From Apostichopus japonicus (Eukaryota > Echinodermata > Holothuroidea > Aspidochirotida > Stichopodidae), in assembly GCF_037975245.1 (NCBI RefSeq), contig NC_092579.1, positions 27,949,666-28,013,665 of the forward strand: a stretch of 64,000 bases of DNA, given 5' to 3'. Both the position numbers and the translations under genes were made by a program. The number at the start of each line of letters is the position of its first letter. The first letter of the stretch is position 1. Shown one piece after another: positions 50,801-64,000 of the stretch. The notes under the pieces are model-generated. The model worked only from the letters and a program-made list of their open reading frames with translations, searched no databases and was not told the origin of the DNA.

Positions 50801-53800
50801 CATTCGTGACCTGCGTGATCAGTCTCAGCAGACTGCCGGCCCTCCCCTCATCGTGAACAGTAAAATCTTGGTCATGTCCACAAACGTTGATACCAGACTC
50901 TTCAACCAGTGGAGCTTCCGAGTTCTCAATTTACCTGCGTCTCGTTTAGAAGAGTATGAAACAACTGAACCCATTGAAACATTGGTGAGCCGTTTGTATG
51001 GTATCTGTATATTGTTTGCATAATTAATGATTAGTGCTTCTAAATTACATTGTTTGTCACTTACACCGTCCAGTGTTGTTCGAGTTATTCCCGATACGAA
51101 CTGAGTTATAAACCATCAACCTAGAATACAGTATTTACATTAAAATTTGATCATGCAATTGAGCAACATAAGATCGTCAAAAACCACTTAGAAAAGTTGT
51201 ATATGCTTAACTGTATCTTTGTATAAACTGCTGGAAAAATTAATCAACTGGTTCTGGGAATCAGAAATGTGATGGAATACTCAACGTGAAATGTAATCGT
51301 AAAATTAAACCCTCCCCTTCCCCCCCCCCCCTCAAAAAAACATAATAAATAATACTAATATATATACCCAAAACAGTCAATTAGAATAAGCACTAGACAT
51401 TGAACGCCATCTTTGTATACTTTACTATTTTCCAGGTCCCTGAATGTCTAGCACTTATGCTGAAACTGGGAGCATATCTAGCCAAGCAGCCAAAGGTACT
51501 GTATTTAGTTTTGAGATAATAAATTAATAATTAGCCACATTTAAAATGGTTTGTTCATTTTTCTCAATAACACATTTACTCCCACCTAGATTTTAAATTT
51601 TCACTCCTGAGAAAATGTTTGTTTTTATGATGTAGATAAATTTGTGCAAAGAAAAAAATTAATAGCCATATGCACAGTACAATTTGTTTTTTTGGAAAGT
51701 CTTGGTACACACCCCTAGCAACATAATGGATCAGTCCACTTTCTCTCTCACTTCCCACTGGTTTCGATTTCCCTAATGACAGTTATTAGTGGTGATCATT
51801 ACATCATCAAGGTCATAGGTTATCTCTATGTTTATATATACATACTATGAATTTTATCATCTCACTTCAATGTAACTTAGCTGTAGCAGAGATCACAGTA
51901 GATTTAGAGCACTAGTGTCTAGCAGTGTTGTGTCATTCTCTTTAAGCCTTCCTTACCCATAAAACTGTGGAACACCATATTGATTAATAAGCTCATCTCT
52001 AAGCTCATCTATAAGCTGTTCCGTTGAATCACCTTGCCTTTATTCTTGGTATTTTGTTGATGTGTCATTGGTGTTACAAAATAGCTAATTAATCTAATTT
52101 GTATAATATTTTTGTCAGGTAACACTCAAAAATGTGATGGATTCGCTTCATCAGAAAGTTCCAGACCTTCTTATACCTCAAGGTAAATACTATCCATACC
52201 TAGAGAAGAGGAGACAGTCCGTTGCTTCTCTGTTCATGTAACTTCTTACCTTTAAAGTTGAGCCATTTCCTTAATACGCTTATCATTTGGAAAAGACAAA
52301 ATTGACCTCATTCCCCTCTTACCTATCTCCATACTACTGTACATGGTACCTCACTGAGTTCTACCTTAGCTTATCCACTTTTTAATCACTGCCCCCCCCC
52401 TCTCACCACCGACTTCTTCCTTCATTTTAACGTCTCAGACTTTCTTATACCTCAACATAAAATATCAGGTAACCCTAGAGAGGAGAAGATTGTCCATTAT
52501 TCTCCGCTTCACGTAATTTCCCTACTTTTGCAAATTTGAATTTTCCCTATTAAGGTATGTGTCATCATTTGTGAAAATATAGATTGTTTAACTCTGTTAA
52601 AAAATTATATTTTTAAACTGAAAAGTTGAGTATAAATATGAAAATGAAATAATTCATTTCATTGTTCCAACCATGTCCAATTTCCATTCTCATCCTCTAA
52701 TAGTTCTAGAAATTAAGAATGTGTCACTCACATTTCGGTTTTTTTCACACTCGTTATATTTGTTTCGCATCGGAGGTGATGATTGGCTGGAGGAGGTGTC
52801 ACATGATTGCACAATGTGGAGTAGCATATTGCCTCCGAATTCAAAATTTCATGACAAAACTTTTGTTTGCACATGAATAAAAAAAAACACATTATTTACA
52901 CAATAGTGTTAGAATTTTTGTTTTTTATATTTTTAAGGCTTTTACATATCAAGGGTTGAACTCTATTACTGGTACTCCTCAATTCTATTTGTAAAGTTGT
53001 TAAAAAATCAAGAGTCCAAGGTCAATATTTGAATCATTCTTGAGAGAGATGTTTTATATATTTTTTATCTATTGTATTATTATTTTTTAATGTCCTGTTA
53101 AAACTGTTCATTTTTGTTTCCTTTCCAGACTTACTCGGCTATCTTCTTAATTCCTTGGATTTGTGCTCACCAGATCAATTTCTGAATAAATACGACGAAC
53201 CGTTTGATGTCATTTTAGATCAAGGTAAGCCTGTCAAGGTAGCCTAGATGACCTAATTTGGCTTTTCTTCTGCACAGCAGAGCCTTTCTTAACCACTGTG
53301 AAATTAACGTTGCCGAAATATTACCTTCTCCAGGGGTGGATCTAGACCTTGAACAAAAGAGGGATCGTTGAAGCAAACTCCCCTGCGAAGGAGTCTGGGA
53401 ATTGTGATGATGTACAATGAATATAAAAGGGGGGAGGGCTGGGTGTGGATACCCCTTACATACACGTGTATCTGCTACAACTGTTATCAGTTACCTTGGC
53501 ACTTAGATGACAAACTTAATATTCACATTTTTATTGAAGGATAACATTTTTTAGTGATCTAGCTAGAGACAGTTACTGCTAATGATTATCATAAATCGTA
53601 ATGCGAAGGACCAAGCCGACAAGATCTGATCTCTATTCACCGATGGTTTGCATATCGTTTCAAAATTTACCACCGTCTGACTGTTCTATGCGAAACATTG
53701 AAGTTAAATCACGCTAAGGTGTAGACTCTTCTCAGAAGTTCATCCCTGTTTTTTTTTGTTCTGTTGATTTATGTTTTTGTTTTTTCTTAATTTTTTGTTT

Positions 53801-53854
53801 TGGACAGAACTGGTTTGGCCGCTTCCAACTAAAACGTTTCCCATACACAGGTGA
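47841..53854 (+). CDS. TEX47: Testis-expressed protein 47 (TEX47, C7orf62) orthologue
   Basis: Eight coding exons: 47841-47939, 48726-48798, 49522-49625, 50775-50984, 51436-51495, 52119-52182, 53129-53224 and 53808-53854. They total 753 nt, or 250 aa plus TGA, close to the ~253-aa human protein. All junctions are GT-AG with matching phases. Visible segments include KSLLHRLVYVAKLHENL, GATGMLLVYPNHFIHLVE (a strand-rich core like the BLUF-type alpha/beta fold predicted for the family), STEMLWSVIRDL, STNVDTRLFNQW, and the C-terminal helix/tail DLLGYLLNSLDLCSPDQFL. There is no signal peptide or membrane segment. Its molecular role is unknown; it is testis-enriched in mammals. The start has two consecutive ATGs; the first is used here. 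AATAAA is at 53994. Confidence 0.88.
48287..48609. mobile_element. Possible short TIR element in TEX47 intron 1
   Basis: CATACCTGCCA at 48287 and TGGCAGGTCTG ending 48609 form imperfect inverted ends like those of a common non-autonomous element. No clear target duplication was found. Confidence 0.35.
49110..49512 (+). pseudogene. Non-LTR retrotransposon 3' remnant in TEX47 intron 2
   Basis: A short reading, PLGKRMHTFKGSKRITDSFY then PSAVKIFN before a stop, matches the usual C-terminal end of non-LTR ORF2 proteins. It is followed by ~230 bp of AT-rich 3' UTR and a TGAATAAATATCTATCTAT tail. The insertion ends about 10 nt before exon 3 (49522), so its tail now forms part of the splice acceptor region. 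Confidence 0.65.
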
Positions 53855-54489
53855 AAGGTCAAGTCAGAAGATGATGATGAGATGACCGTTGGGTTTGGAT
53901 CTGTCGGGAGAAATCACAGTTATTCGTCCTAGGGACTTACGATTGAATAATGGCAGAAAGTCATTTAAATGTTCTCACTTTTTGTAACACTTCAATAAAT
54001 TGTTTGTTTTAATCAATTTAATTGATCAGAACATACTAGAAAATTTCTGTTTTTTTTAAGCTTAAAGACTGCTATAAATCTTTGCAATCTGTGTATCAAA
54101 TTTTTGCACATAGCAGTTTGCTAAAAGGATAGCAGATAAACTATTTCTTGTTAGGGTGGAATTACATCCAACCAGATAACAGATGATTCAGAAAAATTGA
54201 TCATTTTTTAAACTAAAGGGACAAGTTTATTTCTACGATTTTAATTACTATGATTAGGTCTACATGCACGGTTGTGCAAATATCTTCATTTCTGTTTTGT
54301 GTGTGTGTGTGCCAGGGGGGAGGGGGGGGGGAAGGGTATTAACACAAACCCTTACTCTCGCCAGTCCGTGCCTGGGATTTAGCAAGCCGATTCCATTTCT
54401 CATGACTTGAAATCAGTTCCCCATCGCGATTTTGTGAGTGGAATTTGTTATCCTTTTCAGGTAATAATATATGCAGTATTGCATCACAA

Positions 54490-55035
54490 AATGCTACACA
54501 AAGTGGTCGCATTATATATACAATTACAAAGATGTAAGGCAGGGTTTTACACAGGAACCAATGTATTTTACAAGACAGAACCCCTCAGAGCCTTCAAAGC
54601 TCCTACACAAAGTGATCGCATTGCTATATACAATTACAAAGATGTAAGGCAGGGTTTTACACAGGAACCAATGTATTTTACGAGACAGAACCTTCAAAAC
54701 TGCTACACAAAGTGGTCGTATTGCTATATACAATAACAAAGATGTAAGGCAGGGTTTTACACAGGAACCAATGTATTTTACGAGACAGAACCATCAAAAC
54801 TGCTACACAAAGTGGTCGTATTGCTATATACAATAACAAAGATGTATTGCAGGGTTTTACACAGGAACCAATGTATTTTACAAGACAAAACCCTTCAGAG
54901 CCTTCAAAACTGCTACACAAAGTGGTAGTATTGCTATATACAAGTCCAAAGATGTATTGCAGGGTTTTACACAGGAACCAATGTATTTTACAAGACAAAA
55001 CCCTTCAGAGCCTTCAAAACTGCTACACAAAGTCA
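54490..55035 (+). repeat. Tandem satellite, ~97/111-bp units, about five copies
   Basis: Units start with CTACACAAAGTGGTCG at about 54492, 54603, 54701, 54799 and 54912, with a final partial at 55022. Each carries GGGTTTTACACAGGAACC. Two unit lengths differ by a 14-nt CCTTCAGAGC-type insert. ORFs on both strands arise from the repeat. Confidence 0.9.
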
Positions 55036-56186
55036 GAACACTAAATCATTCCTTGCTTTTTCTTTCTCGTGGCTGTTTGACTATTTTTCTCGTGGCTGTT
55101 TGACTATTTTGGAAAAGCCCCATAGTTATGCAATTCTCCTTATGTATACTTGAAACATTGCCAAACTTAAATTGGCAAATGACCTAACCAGTGCAGATGG
55201 TGCAGGCAGGTATACAATGAATATTCATTCATCTTATTTGCATACTGTCAGTTGGAAAACCCCTCGCACTAAGATAAGCAACAGGGTTTTTCTTATGATT
55301 ATTTTTATCCTCTAGAGTGAGTTGTTTGTCTGTGGTTCAAGCTGTGTCGTCATATCCTACATAGACTACATATATATAGTAGCCGCAAGTCCACTGTCAT
55401 CAAACTCGTTATAGCTGTCTGCATTTCAATAACATTTTTCAGCTGCCTTCCTCTTAAAACACATTTTGTGATATTAATTACCTTTCTTGAACATCATTTA
55501 AACCTTGCAACAGGCGACCATGAACAGGGTAAGTTACGCAAGCATTCTAAATAATAAATTTTTATTTCTACATATACAGTATTTTTTACTTTAATCAGTG
55601 GTGTGTGCAAGAGGGAAGGGGAGTGATTGCCCTACCCCACCTCTGTCGTAAGAAAGGGGGTGGGGGGAGCGGGGGCAAGAAGAACATTCAGTTGACAGTT
55701 AATCATAGCATATTCTGTTAATTAGTCGAGCTGCATAGTGGCACAGGGATATATGCTTAATCTTCAAACAAGGTTTGTCAATTAAAAAAAATTAAAAATT
55801 AAAAATATTACTGTAAAATGTATATATATTCTGTTTTTGATATACATATGTCTTACTTCTGTTTGATATTTGTTGTTAAAGTTACTTGAAAGTTTTGAGA
55901 CAACATATAACTGAGAAATAAACGATATGAGATATTGTTACAAAACCTGTTGTTTTAATTTGTTTTTTCTAAAACTGTAAGCAAGCAGTGATTTGTTTTG
56001 AATTGCCTCTGTTATAATACCGAACTTTTCCATTTTTATTGTGAAATAATATACATGTCCAATAGGGCCAGCGTTTCTTAACCTGTGTTGTACGCACCCC
56101 CCCCCCCCCCGGAGGTGCGTGGTAGGACTCAAAGGGGAACGTCAATAGCCTGTATTATGTCTACACTTATATTGTTTGTAGTTGAG

Positions 56187-56228
56187 CCAGGGAGCTGCTA
56201 CTCTAACGTTAGAGTAGCAGCTCCCTGG
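56187..56228. repeat. Perfect 42-bp palindrome
   Basis: Each arm is CCAGGGAGCTGCTACTCTAAC plus its exact complement, with the centre at AACGTT. It has no loop and could extrude as a cruciform. Confidence 0.9.
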
Positions 56229-57667
56229 TTGTGCAGTGAGATTACACACACCCGCCCCAACCCCCGATTTGTAAGTGGAATTCTTCATCCTTTTGTTTAT
56301 CGTGACTATTTGATTTCGTTGCAATTAGTTACTTAATATTAAATGTAGCCTAATGCACACAACTAAATCATTGACGAGTGTAGGCGTACAGTACATAAAG
56401 GCGAGGTTACACTTGACAAATATTGATTCATCGATACACTTATCTTATATTCATAACAATCAGTCGGAAAAACCCTGGCACTATTTTAAGTCACAAGTTT
56501 TGTTATTAGTATCATCCTGTATGTAGGGTGGATTGTCTTCCTGTAATTCGTGCTGCGTCAGCGTAGAGTGTAAATACATGCAGATATTATCAGCACTGTC
56601 ACTGCTTTCTGATTAAACTCACTGCTTGCAATTTATTATTTCTACATATACAGTATTCTTACTCTAATGTGTGGCGTGTGCACGGGGCATGGGTTGCGAT
56701 ACCCTACCTCTGTCGTAAGGCGAGGGGGGGGGGGGGGGCGAGGGGTGGAATTAAGTCAAGGTAAGTTACACGAGCGGTCTACATAATTAGTTTTTATTGC
56801 CGCGTATAATTTTTTTTTTAATCAGTTGCGTTCGCAAAGGGAGGGGGTGCCATGACCAGCCTCCGCCGATATGTCAGGGGAAATTGCGTCCAGTCGAGAG
56901 ATTTTCCTATACATTCAGTCGAGAAAGAAGTAGATCACCCAATAAGGCACGGGTGTGGAGGTGTAGTCACCCTTTTCAATCATATACAACAATTGAAAAG
57001 CATTTACTAGCACAACCTTGCGCTTAGAAATATATTGTCTAAATATGGCTCAAAATGCACCACTAACATCTAAACGTTTAACATGTTTCGGGTGGGGTGG
57101 GGGCACTTGGGCTCCCTATACATTGACCTTCAACGTCCACTTCCCATTATTTAAAAAATCATGGAGCCGCCTCGAGTCCTTTCATTGAGGTTCATGCCCC
57201 TACTTAAATTTTCCCAGCACACCTCCACAGCCCCTATAACCTTTGAAATCATGAGCAAGTTACTGATTGTAATAACTTAAATCAGATCGGCTCCATCGGG
57301 AGTCACTAATGGGATCTTCTGGTTTTCAAGTTGGGGTGGAAGGAGGCTGAGGGGCGGGGGCACTGCGTCCTTTTAGTTGATGAGATGGGGGTACATGCTG
57401 GGGTATACATCTCACCCGATATATGCCCATCAGTACTAACTCATTGGGGGGGGGGGTATCTTCCGGGTGATTTAAGTGGTAAGGTGTATATGCATGGGTC
57501 ACTACTATAGCCTGCGGAAGCGACGCTCTCGAAAACGTACCTATATGGGAAACCTACATCAAATCAGTAAAGTTAATTAATGGTGTAAATTAAGCCATTG
57601 TTTAATTGTAATGATTTCGTAAGAAAGGGTTGTACTTCATATGTGGACAACATACAGTGGGCCTATA

Positions 57668-58245
57668 CAGGGGCGGGCTGGGTCTTAAAACCGGCCCGGG
57701 CATTTTCCACCTAGACTGGCCCATTGTCTATTGATATGCCACTTACATAGTGATCGCCGTCCTGGAGGACGGGTGTAAGGGGGTGTCCCCCTCCCCCATT
57801 GATATTTTTTGGAAGTTAAGGAATGCCTAGAGGCAAAATGTTGCTACATTTCTCAATTTTGTAGGTTACAATAATCCTTATAAAATGACCAAAGAATAAT
57901 TTTCCAGAAGAAACACAGTTTAAAACGCAAACAAAAATAGACAAAAATATATGTTTCAGACTGGATTTTATTTAGTTTTTCAAGCATTTTGTGAAAACAT
58001 GCTTGAAAAAAAGGGGAAAAAATCCGTTAGCACGGACGGGTTGCCAATAGAACGTTCTTTTGTTACGAACTAACAGACTAACTAACATGCATGGTGATCT
58101 CATGAGCTGATTCCCACATTAAAAAATATATTTCTACACAGCCCGTCTGTATTCTATTAACTACTGTGAAAATGGGCTGTAATTTTTACCAGGCTCCCGG
58201 CCCACCGGGCATTGCCCCAATGCCCGTGTGGCCAGTCTGCCACTG
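57668..58245. mobile_element. hAT-like MITE, 578 bp
   Basis: Ends CAGGGGCGGGCTGG/CCAGTCTGCCACTG are imperfect inverted repeats. The perfect 8-bp duplication GGCCTATA lies at 57660-57667 and 58246-58253. No transposase ORF. Confidence 0.85.
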
Positions 58246-58807
58246 GGCCTATACCAAAGAGTGTACTCGAACAGTACCGCGGTAAGTCTTACATATATAC
58301 GTTATGCATCACATAATCCTGCGTCTGTGTGTCATATATATACATGTGTTAATGTTTAATTTCAAACTAATGCTCACTTTAAGCCGAGGCGGTTGCCTTA
58401 TCGGCCTTTGTTTGGGAGTGCATGCTTAATTGTAGAGGTGGAATATGTATATCTGTGCTTGACTTGTGTGTAAAGGATAACTTCCTTAACAAATAAATGA
58501 CATTTTTGTCAAATGTGTCGACGCGCTGATACTGCACCCACCCGCCCCCACCTCCTTCTATTTCGCGATCTCACACACGACTGGCGAGTCGTGAATATAC
58601 TTATAACTGGTTCATAATATAGTTACCGAAAGGTTCTACGGCTAATAAAATTACCCTCACCCCCACCTTTTCCCCCTCAACCACTCGCTAACCAGATCCC
58701 GTCCTGTACCCTTCACACTTCAACGGCATCGCTTCAACTTTCATTCTGTCCCTTGAATAACTAATTATTTTTGAATAATTTTTAATCCATTTATAGTAAA
58801 ACCTTGA

Positions 58808-60347
<1,540 letters not shown>

Positions 60348-60429
60348 ATAACAGAGTCATGTATCGAAGAATACATATAGGTTGAGACTATAGTTGAGAC
60401 TAGTGGAACACTAGTAGTTGTTACTCAGA

Positions 60430-61245
60430 GTTTCACACGGTGAGCAATCATCAGACAACTCGGCAGTGGAATGAAAAGTACTAAATATAACACAACGAAA
60501 GTATGACGCTGGATAAGAACGAGGGGCACTGACAGAATTAATACCAAATAAACCATGAATATACAGGAAGCGGCTTAAGGAACGAAGAAAGAACGGATTA
60601 CATAATGTTTGTGGAACTGGTAGTTGCTTAAGGGTCCCAAGTCTTTGCTGAGGCCGGTGATGTGAGACTTAATACGAAAGATCTAATCAATATAATTTCG
60701 TTTACGTTCAGTTACGGATTTGAAGTTCGAGGCATTTAAGATACATAAATTTCAAAATTATTATTTTTCCTAATGTTGACTATGGTCTAAGACCTTCTTC
60801 CCTCTCTTGTGATATATTTTTTTTTGTTTTTTGTGTGTGAATAATTATAAAAAAATCAATTCGTGATAATTTTGCAGGATTCTCCGTTTCCGAACATTCA
60901 ATCTTTCATACTAGACATTCTCTCAAAAACCTAACATGTATCTTAATCGCCTCGAACTTCAAATCCGTAACTGAACGTAAACGAAATTATATTGATTGGA
61001 TCTTTCGTATTAAGTCTCACATCACCGGCCTCAGCAAAGACTTGGGACCTTTAAGCAACTACCAGTTCCACAAACATTATGTAATCCGTTCTTTCTTCGT
61101 TCCTTAATCCGCTTCCTGTATATTCATGGTTTATTTGGTATTAATTCTGTCAGTGCCCCTCGTACTTATCCAGGGTCATACTTTCGTTGTGTTACATTTT
61201 GTACTTTGCATTCCATTGCTGATGAGGGCCCCAGGGGGATCGAAA
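60430..61245. repeat. Long inverted repeat bounded by hammerhead-like cores
   Basis: Arms 60461-60746 and 60936-61222 are near-perfect inverted copies (~286 bp) around a ~189-bp AT-rich spacer. Just outside the right arm, CTGATGA (61219) and CGAAA (61241) enclose a GC hairpin. Outside the left arm, the minus strand reads CTGATGA (60454-60448) and GAAAC (60434-60430). The layout suggests two opposing ends of Penelope-like elements; this is inference. Confidence 0.7.
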
Positions 61246-63867
61246 ATTCAAATATTTTCTAAAACAATACTCCTTATTTGTCAATTATAAGACATATCTT
61301 ATTTCTCTGCTTTTGTCTAATAATATCTTCTATTGGAGTACGCACGGATTTTCTTTATAATATATATAAATACATAAATAATTAAATAAATAATGTATAG
61401 GCCTATATAGATACTATGAATTTCATTAACAAACAGCATAATCTATTATATATCAAATGTAAAGGGGAACCGCATTATCTAAGTTTTAAAATGGAAAATA
61501 GAAAACTATTATGTCACGTGACAATGCTTACTTTTGTATATAGCTACATAACTTTGGACAGGTTTTGGTCTTGTATACATTTTTTGTTTACTCGATTAGC
61601 ATGGCTTTTATTCAATAAGATAACCCCACGAAACCACTTAGATGTCTCGATCATATTACATGGTGCGTTTAGTCTTTCTTTCAGTTATATGATGTGAATA
61701 AGTTTTAATAAAAATACAAATTTTACAGTGTTTTCAAATATATTTTGAGTTGGCAATTAAACATAATTTCGGCAGGCTTGTTAGGTATTTCTTTGGTTTA
61801 CATCGACATTGTTTTAATACCTACAGAATTAAAAAAAAAATGATAATAATCTTGGTGGTAATTGAAGTCCTGCAGTGTTAACGACAGTGGCAATGGTGAT
61901 ATTGATGATAGTGGAAACGGGGACAGTAAAAGAATGACACAGAAATAACTTAGAGCCATGATGTAAATGGTAGGCTTTACTGGATAGGCTACTTTGTTTT
62001 ATAGAACTATGTAATGTGCTCTTTCCACGAAATCATCCTGATTCATGCATAGAATTAATATCATCCACACGCTAACTATGCCGTAATACTGCGCTGCTCT
62101 AGACTCCTCCGCCTGGAACATATCTGTAATGGTTGTACATTGTACAATACACAAAGAAAGAGAGTTGTTACCTCGCTTCAGCATGAACGATCAGTGGATC
62201 CTAATCTCTTGAGTATCGGTTTAAAGCTGCCGCACCATGTATATAAGCAAGTTCTCTTTAGTTATAGTTGATTCTCAGTTTCGTAGGCTCAATCAAACAT
62301 GCACCTATGACGTCAGATTCAAAGATGACACATCATAAACGTTAATTGTTCATATTTCTCCCAAATGTATAGTCCAAATCTTATATCGAGCAGCTTGGGC
62401 CCTATTCTCAGGCAGGCTCTCTCATACAGCCTTCAAATATTGCGCAATCATGTTCCACGGAACTTGGACACTTCAGGCTGTGTATTCAGTGGGCACTCAA
62501 TCAGTGAGCCTCTTCCATAACAACTCCCTGTTCCAATTGAGCTCTCCACACAGCTGCTAATTCCTCATTGAATTGAGTACAAAGAAACCAGCCATTGCAA
62601 ATGTGGTTAATACCTATAGCTTATCTACTACTTCCACACAAGTATTACGTAATCCATATACCAATTCTGCATAATAATACAACGTTCACCTCTTACTGAG
62701 ATCAAATAAGTTCAGCAGTGTATTCTATTAAACCAACTTGAAAGGAAACTAACCATTCCACAACATGACAGCCCCCCCCCCTCACCGAAACAAAAAGTTC
62801 TTTACGGGGAGGAGAGACCCCCCCTTCAACCCCTCTCCAAGCCTGACAGACGTCAGTCAAGTTTAAACACCCGTCCCCCCCTTAAAATTAGAACTCCGGC
62901 TATTTTTTTCTGAATATATACCGTACAATGGTGCATGCTATTTTAATGTGTGTATATGTCGTTTGTTCAAACTGGCATGTTATTGATCATATGACAACAT
63001 TGGTAATCACGTTTTATTGGTTTCTATGGAATAAGAACCAACATATTAAAGTTATGGTTTTCATTGCAATATCGTGCTCATAACGTTTTAATGGTACCTT
63101 TTTTTCATAGTCAATAATAAAGCTATTGTTTGTATTTGGTTAAACTAAGCACTTCTTGGGACATGGGTTCGTTGTAATGCGGAGAACGGGTGCGAGGGTG
63201 GGGTGAATGGTTAGATAAGGTGTGTAAATGTTATTTTATTTTTATTTTTGATAATGTATGCTTTTAGCATGGGAAATCCTATCTGGGATAACTTTGATGA
63301 CACAAATGCCAAAAATATATCCTGTTCTTCCAAAGGTCACCAGCAACCCTAGCTCCCCGCCCCCTCACCCCGGTGGTAACATGTAGGAGCAATAACGACA
63401 TCTATAAGCAAACTTGAGTGTCATTGACTGAATGATTGTTATGACGAATTTATCGGTTGACACGTTTCGGTGCTTTATTTTTTTCTATATTGTTCTTTGT
63501 CTTTGTAAAAGGAAAAGAAGTGGCTGCTCATATTAAATTTGCTTTGTTTTATGTATGAATGTAAAACTGTACTATTTGTATTGAGGAAATAAACTCAGCC
63601 TGACCTGCACGTATTCATACAGCTGTGTGTTTCAGTCATTCACTCTAAATAACTGCCGAACTTTGAACCCGATTAGTCACTATCGTTATACCGTAACCTT
63701 CTAAGAGTAGTATATGTATATCCGCTAATGGAGCGTTCGGATCTTGAACATCTGCAGTTAACATCATTATTTTAGAACAGTATTGAACCAAGCACTGATG
63801 GAGTAGAAAATCAGACAAAAGGTCATTTCAGGATTTTAAAAAGGACGTTGGTGAAATTTGACGTTTT

Positions 63868-63945
63868 CAACAACAATAACAACATCAACAACAACAACAT
63901 CAACAACATCATCAACAATATCAACAACATCAACAACAACATCAA
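63868..63945. repeat. (AAC/ATC)n microsatellite
   Basis: Mixed CAACAACATCAACAAC-type trinucleotide run near the right edge. Confidence 0.9.
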
Positions 63946-64000
63946 AAACAAAAAAGAAAGGAGAAGGAAAAATAACACAAGATTTGGAAATTACTCCGCT

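Larger units (their letters stand above)
60348..64000. other. Non-coding region to the right edge
   Basis: Contains the 60461-61222 inverted repeat. Beyond it I see no exon with a family signature. An AATAAA at 63588-63593 is unassigned, and an (AAC/ATC)n run lies at 63868-63945. Confidence 0.5.

Noticed and set aside
53332-53460. Start of another hAT-like element (CAGGGGTGGATCTAG)
   Set aside because: No matching inverted end or target duplication was found nearby.
54407-55044. Several ORFs up to 109 codons on both strands
   Set aside because: They follow the tandem satellite units on both strands and show no protein-family features.

Overview
The window is a piece of an animal genome: intron-rich, AT-rich, full of TA and other simple repeats, and packed with short non-autonomous DNA transposons and retroelement scraps. 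The gene set (RanGAP1, an EF-hand/WD40 protein of the WDR49/WDR64/WDY family, CLUAP1, TEX47, a 3CxxC zinc-finger protein) and the small-exon, roughly 1-kb-intron structure suggest a marine invertebrate deuterostome. An echinoderm, possibly a sea cucumber, is my best guess, but that is inference and not proven by the sequence. There are no prokaryotic operons, CRISPR arrays or phage genes.

Layout: (1) 207-6872, minus strand: the N-terminal ~204 residues of RanGAP1, running off the left edge; its first intron carries two non-autonomous DNA transposons. (2) 6873-15188: intergenic, with a degenerate AT-rich repeat holding a perfect 42-bp palindrome, a tRNA-like gene with anticodon ACA, and a 2.4-kb element carrying eight copies of a 15-bp motif, itself hit by a hAT-like element. 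(3) 15208-34388, plus strand: a complete 20-exon EF-hand/WD40 gene (about 1119 aa); its introns hold a minisatellite, an inverted pair of related MITEs, a duplicated decoy 3' splice site and a reverse-transcriptase remnant. (4) 36208-47292, minus strand: complete 11-exon CLUAP1 (IFT38, 432 aa), with a 2.35-kb hAT-like element in one intron. (5) 47293-47840: a compact head-to-head promoter region with an RFX X-box match. (6) 47841-53854, plus strand: complete 8-exon TEX47 orthologue (250 aa). (7) 53855-58840: repeats, including a ~97/111-bp satellite, a degenerate ~1-kb duplication, a perfect 42-bp palindrome and a 578-bp hAT-like element. (8) 58841-60347, plus strand: the last two exons of a 3CxxC-type (ZAR1/RTP-like) zinc-finger gene. 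(9) 60348-64000: a long inverted repeat bounded by hammerhead-like cores, then sequence with no visible gene.

The WDR49/64-like gene and CLUAP1 both belong to ciliary/axonemal families, and TEX47 is testis-expressed in mammals, so 15-54 kb reads as a small cilium/sperm neighbourhood; an X-box beside CLUAP1 fits this. All exon joins in the three complete genes were checked by hand for splice dinucleotides and reading-frame phase, and the totals are multiples of three. Apart from this, the most unusual content is the set of non-autonomous elements whose ends are built from tandem arrays of short motifs (4642-5506, 9865-12295, 43865-46215).
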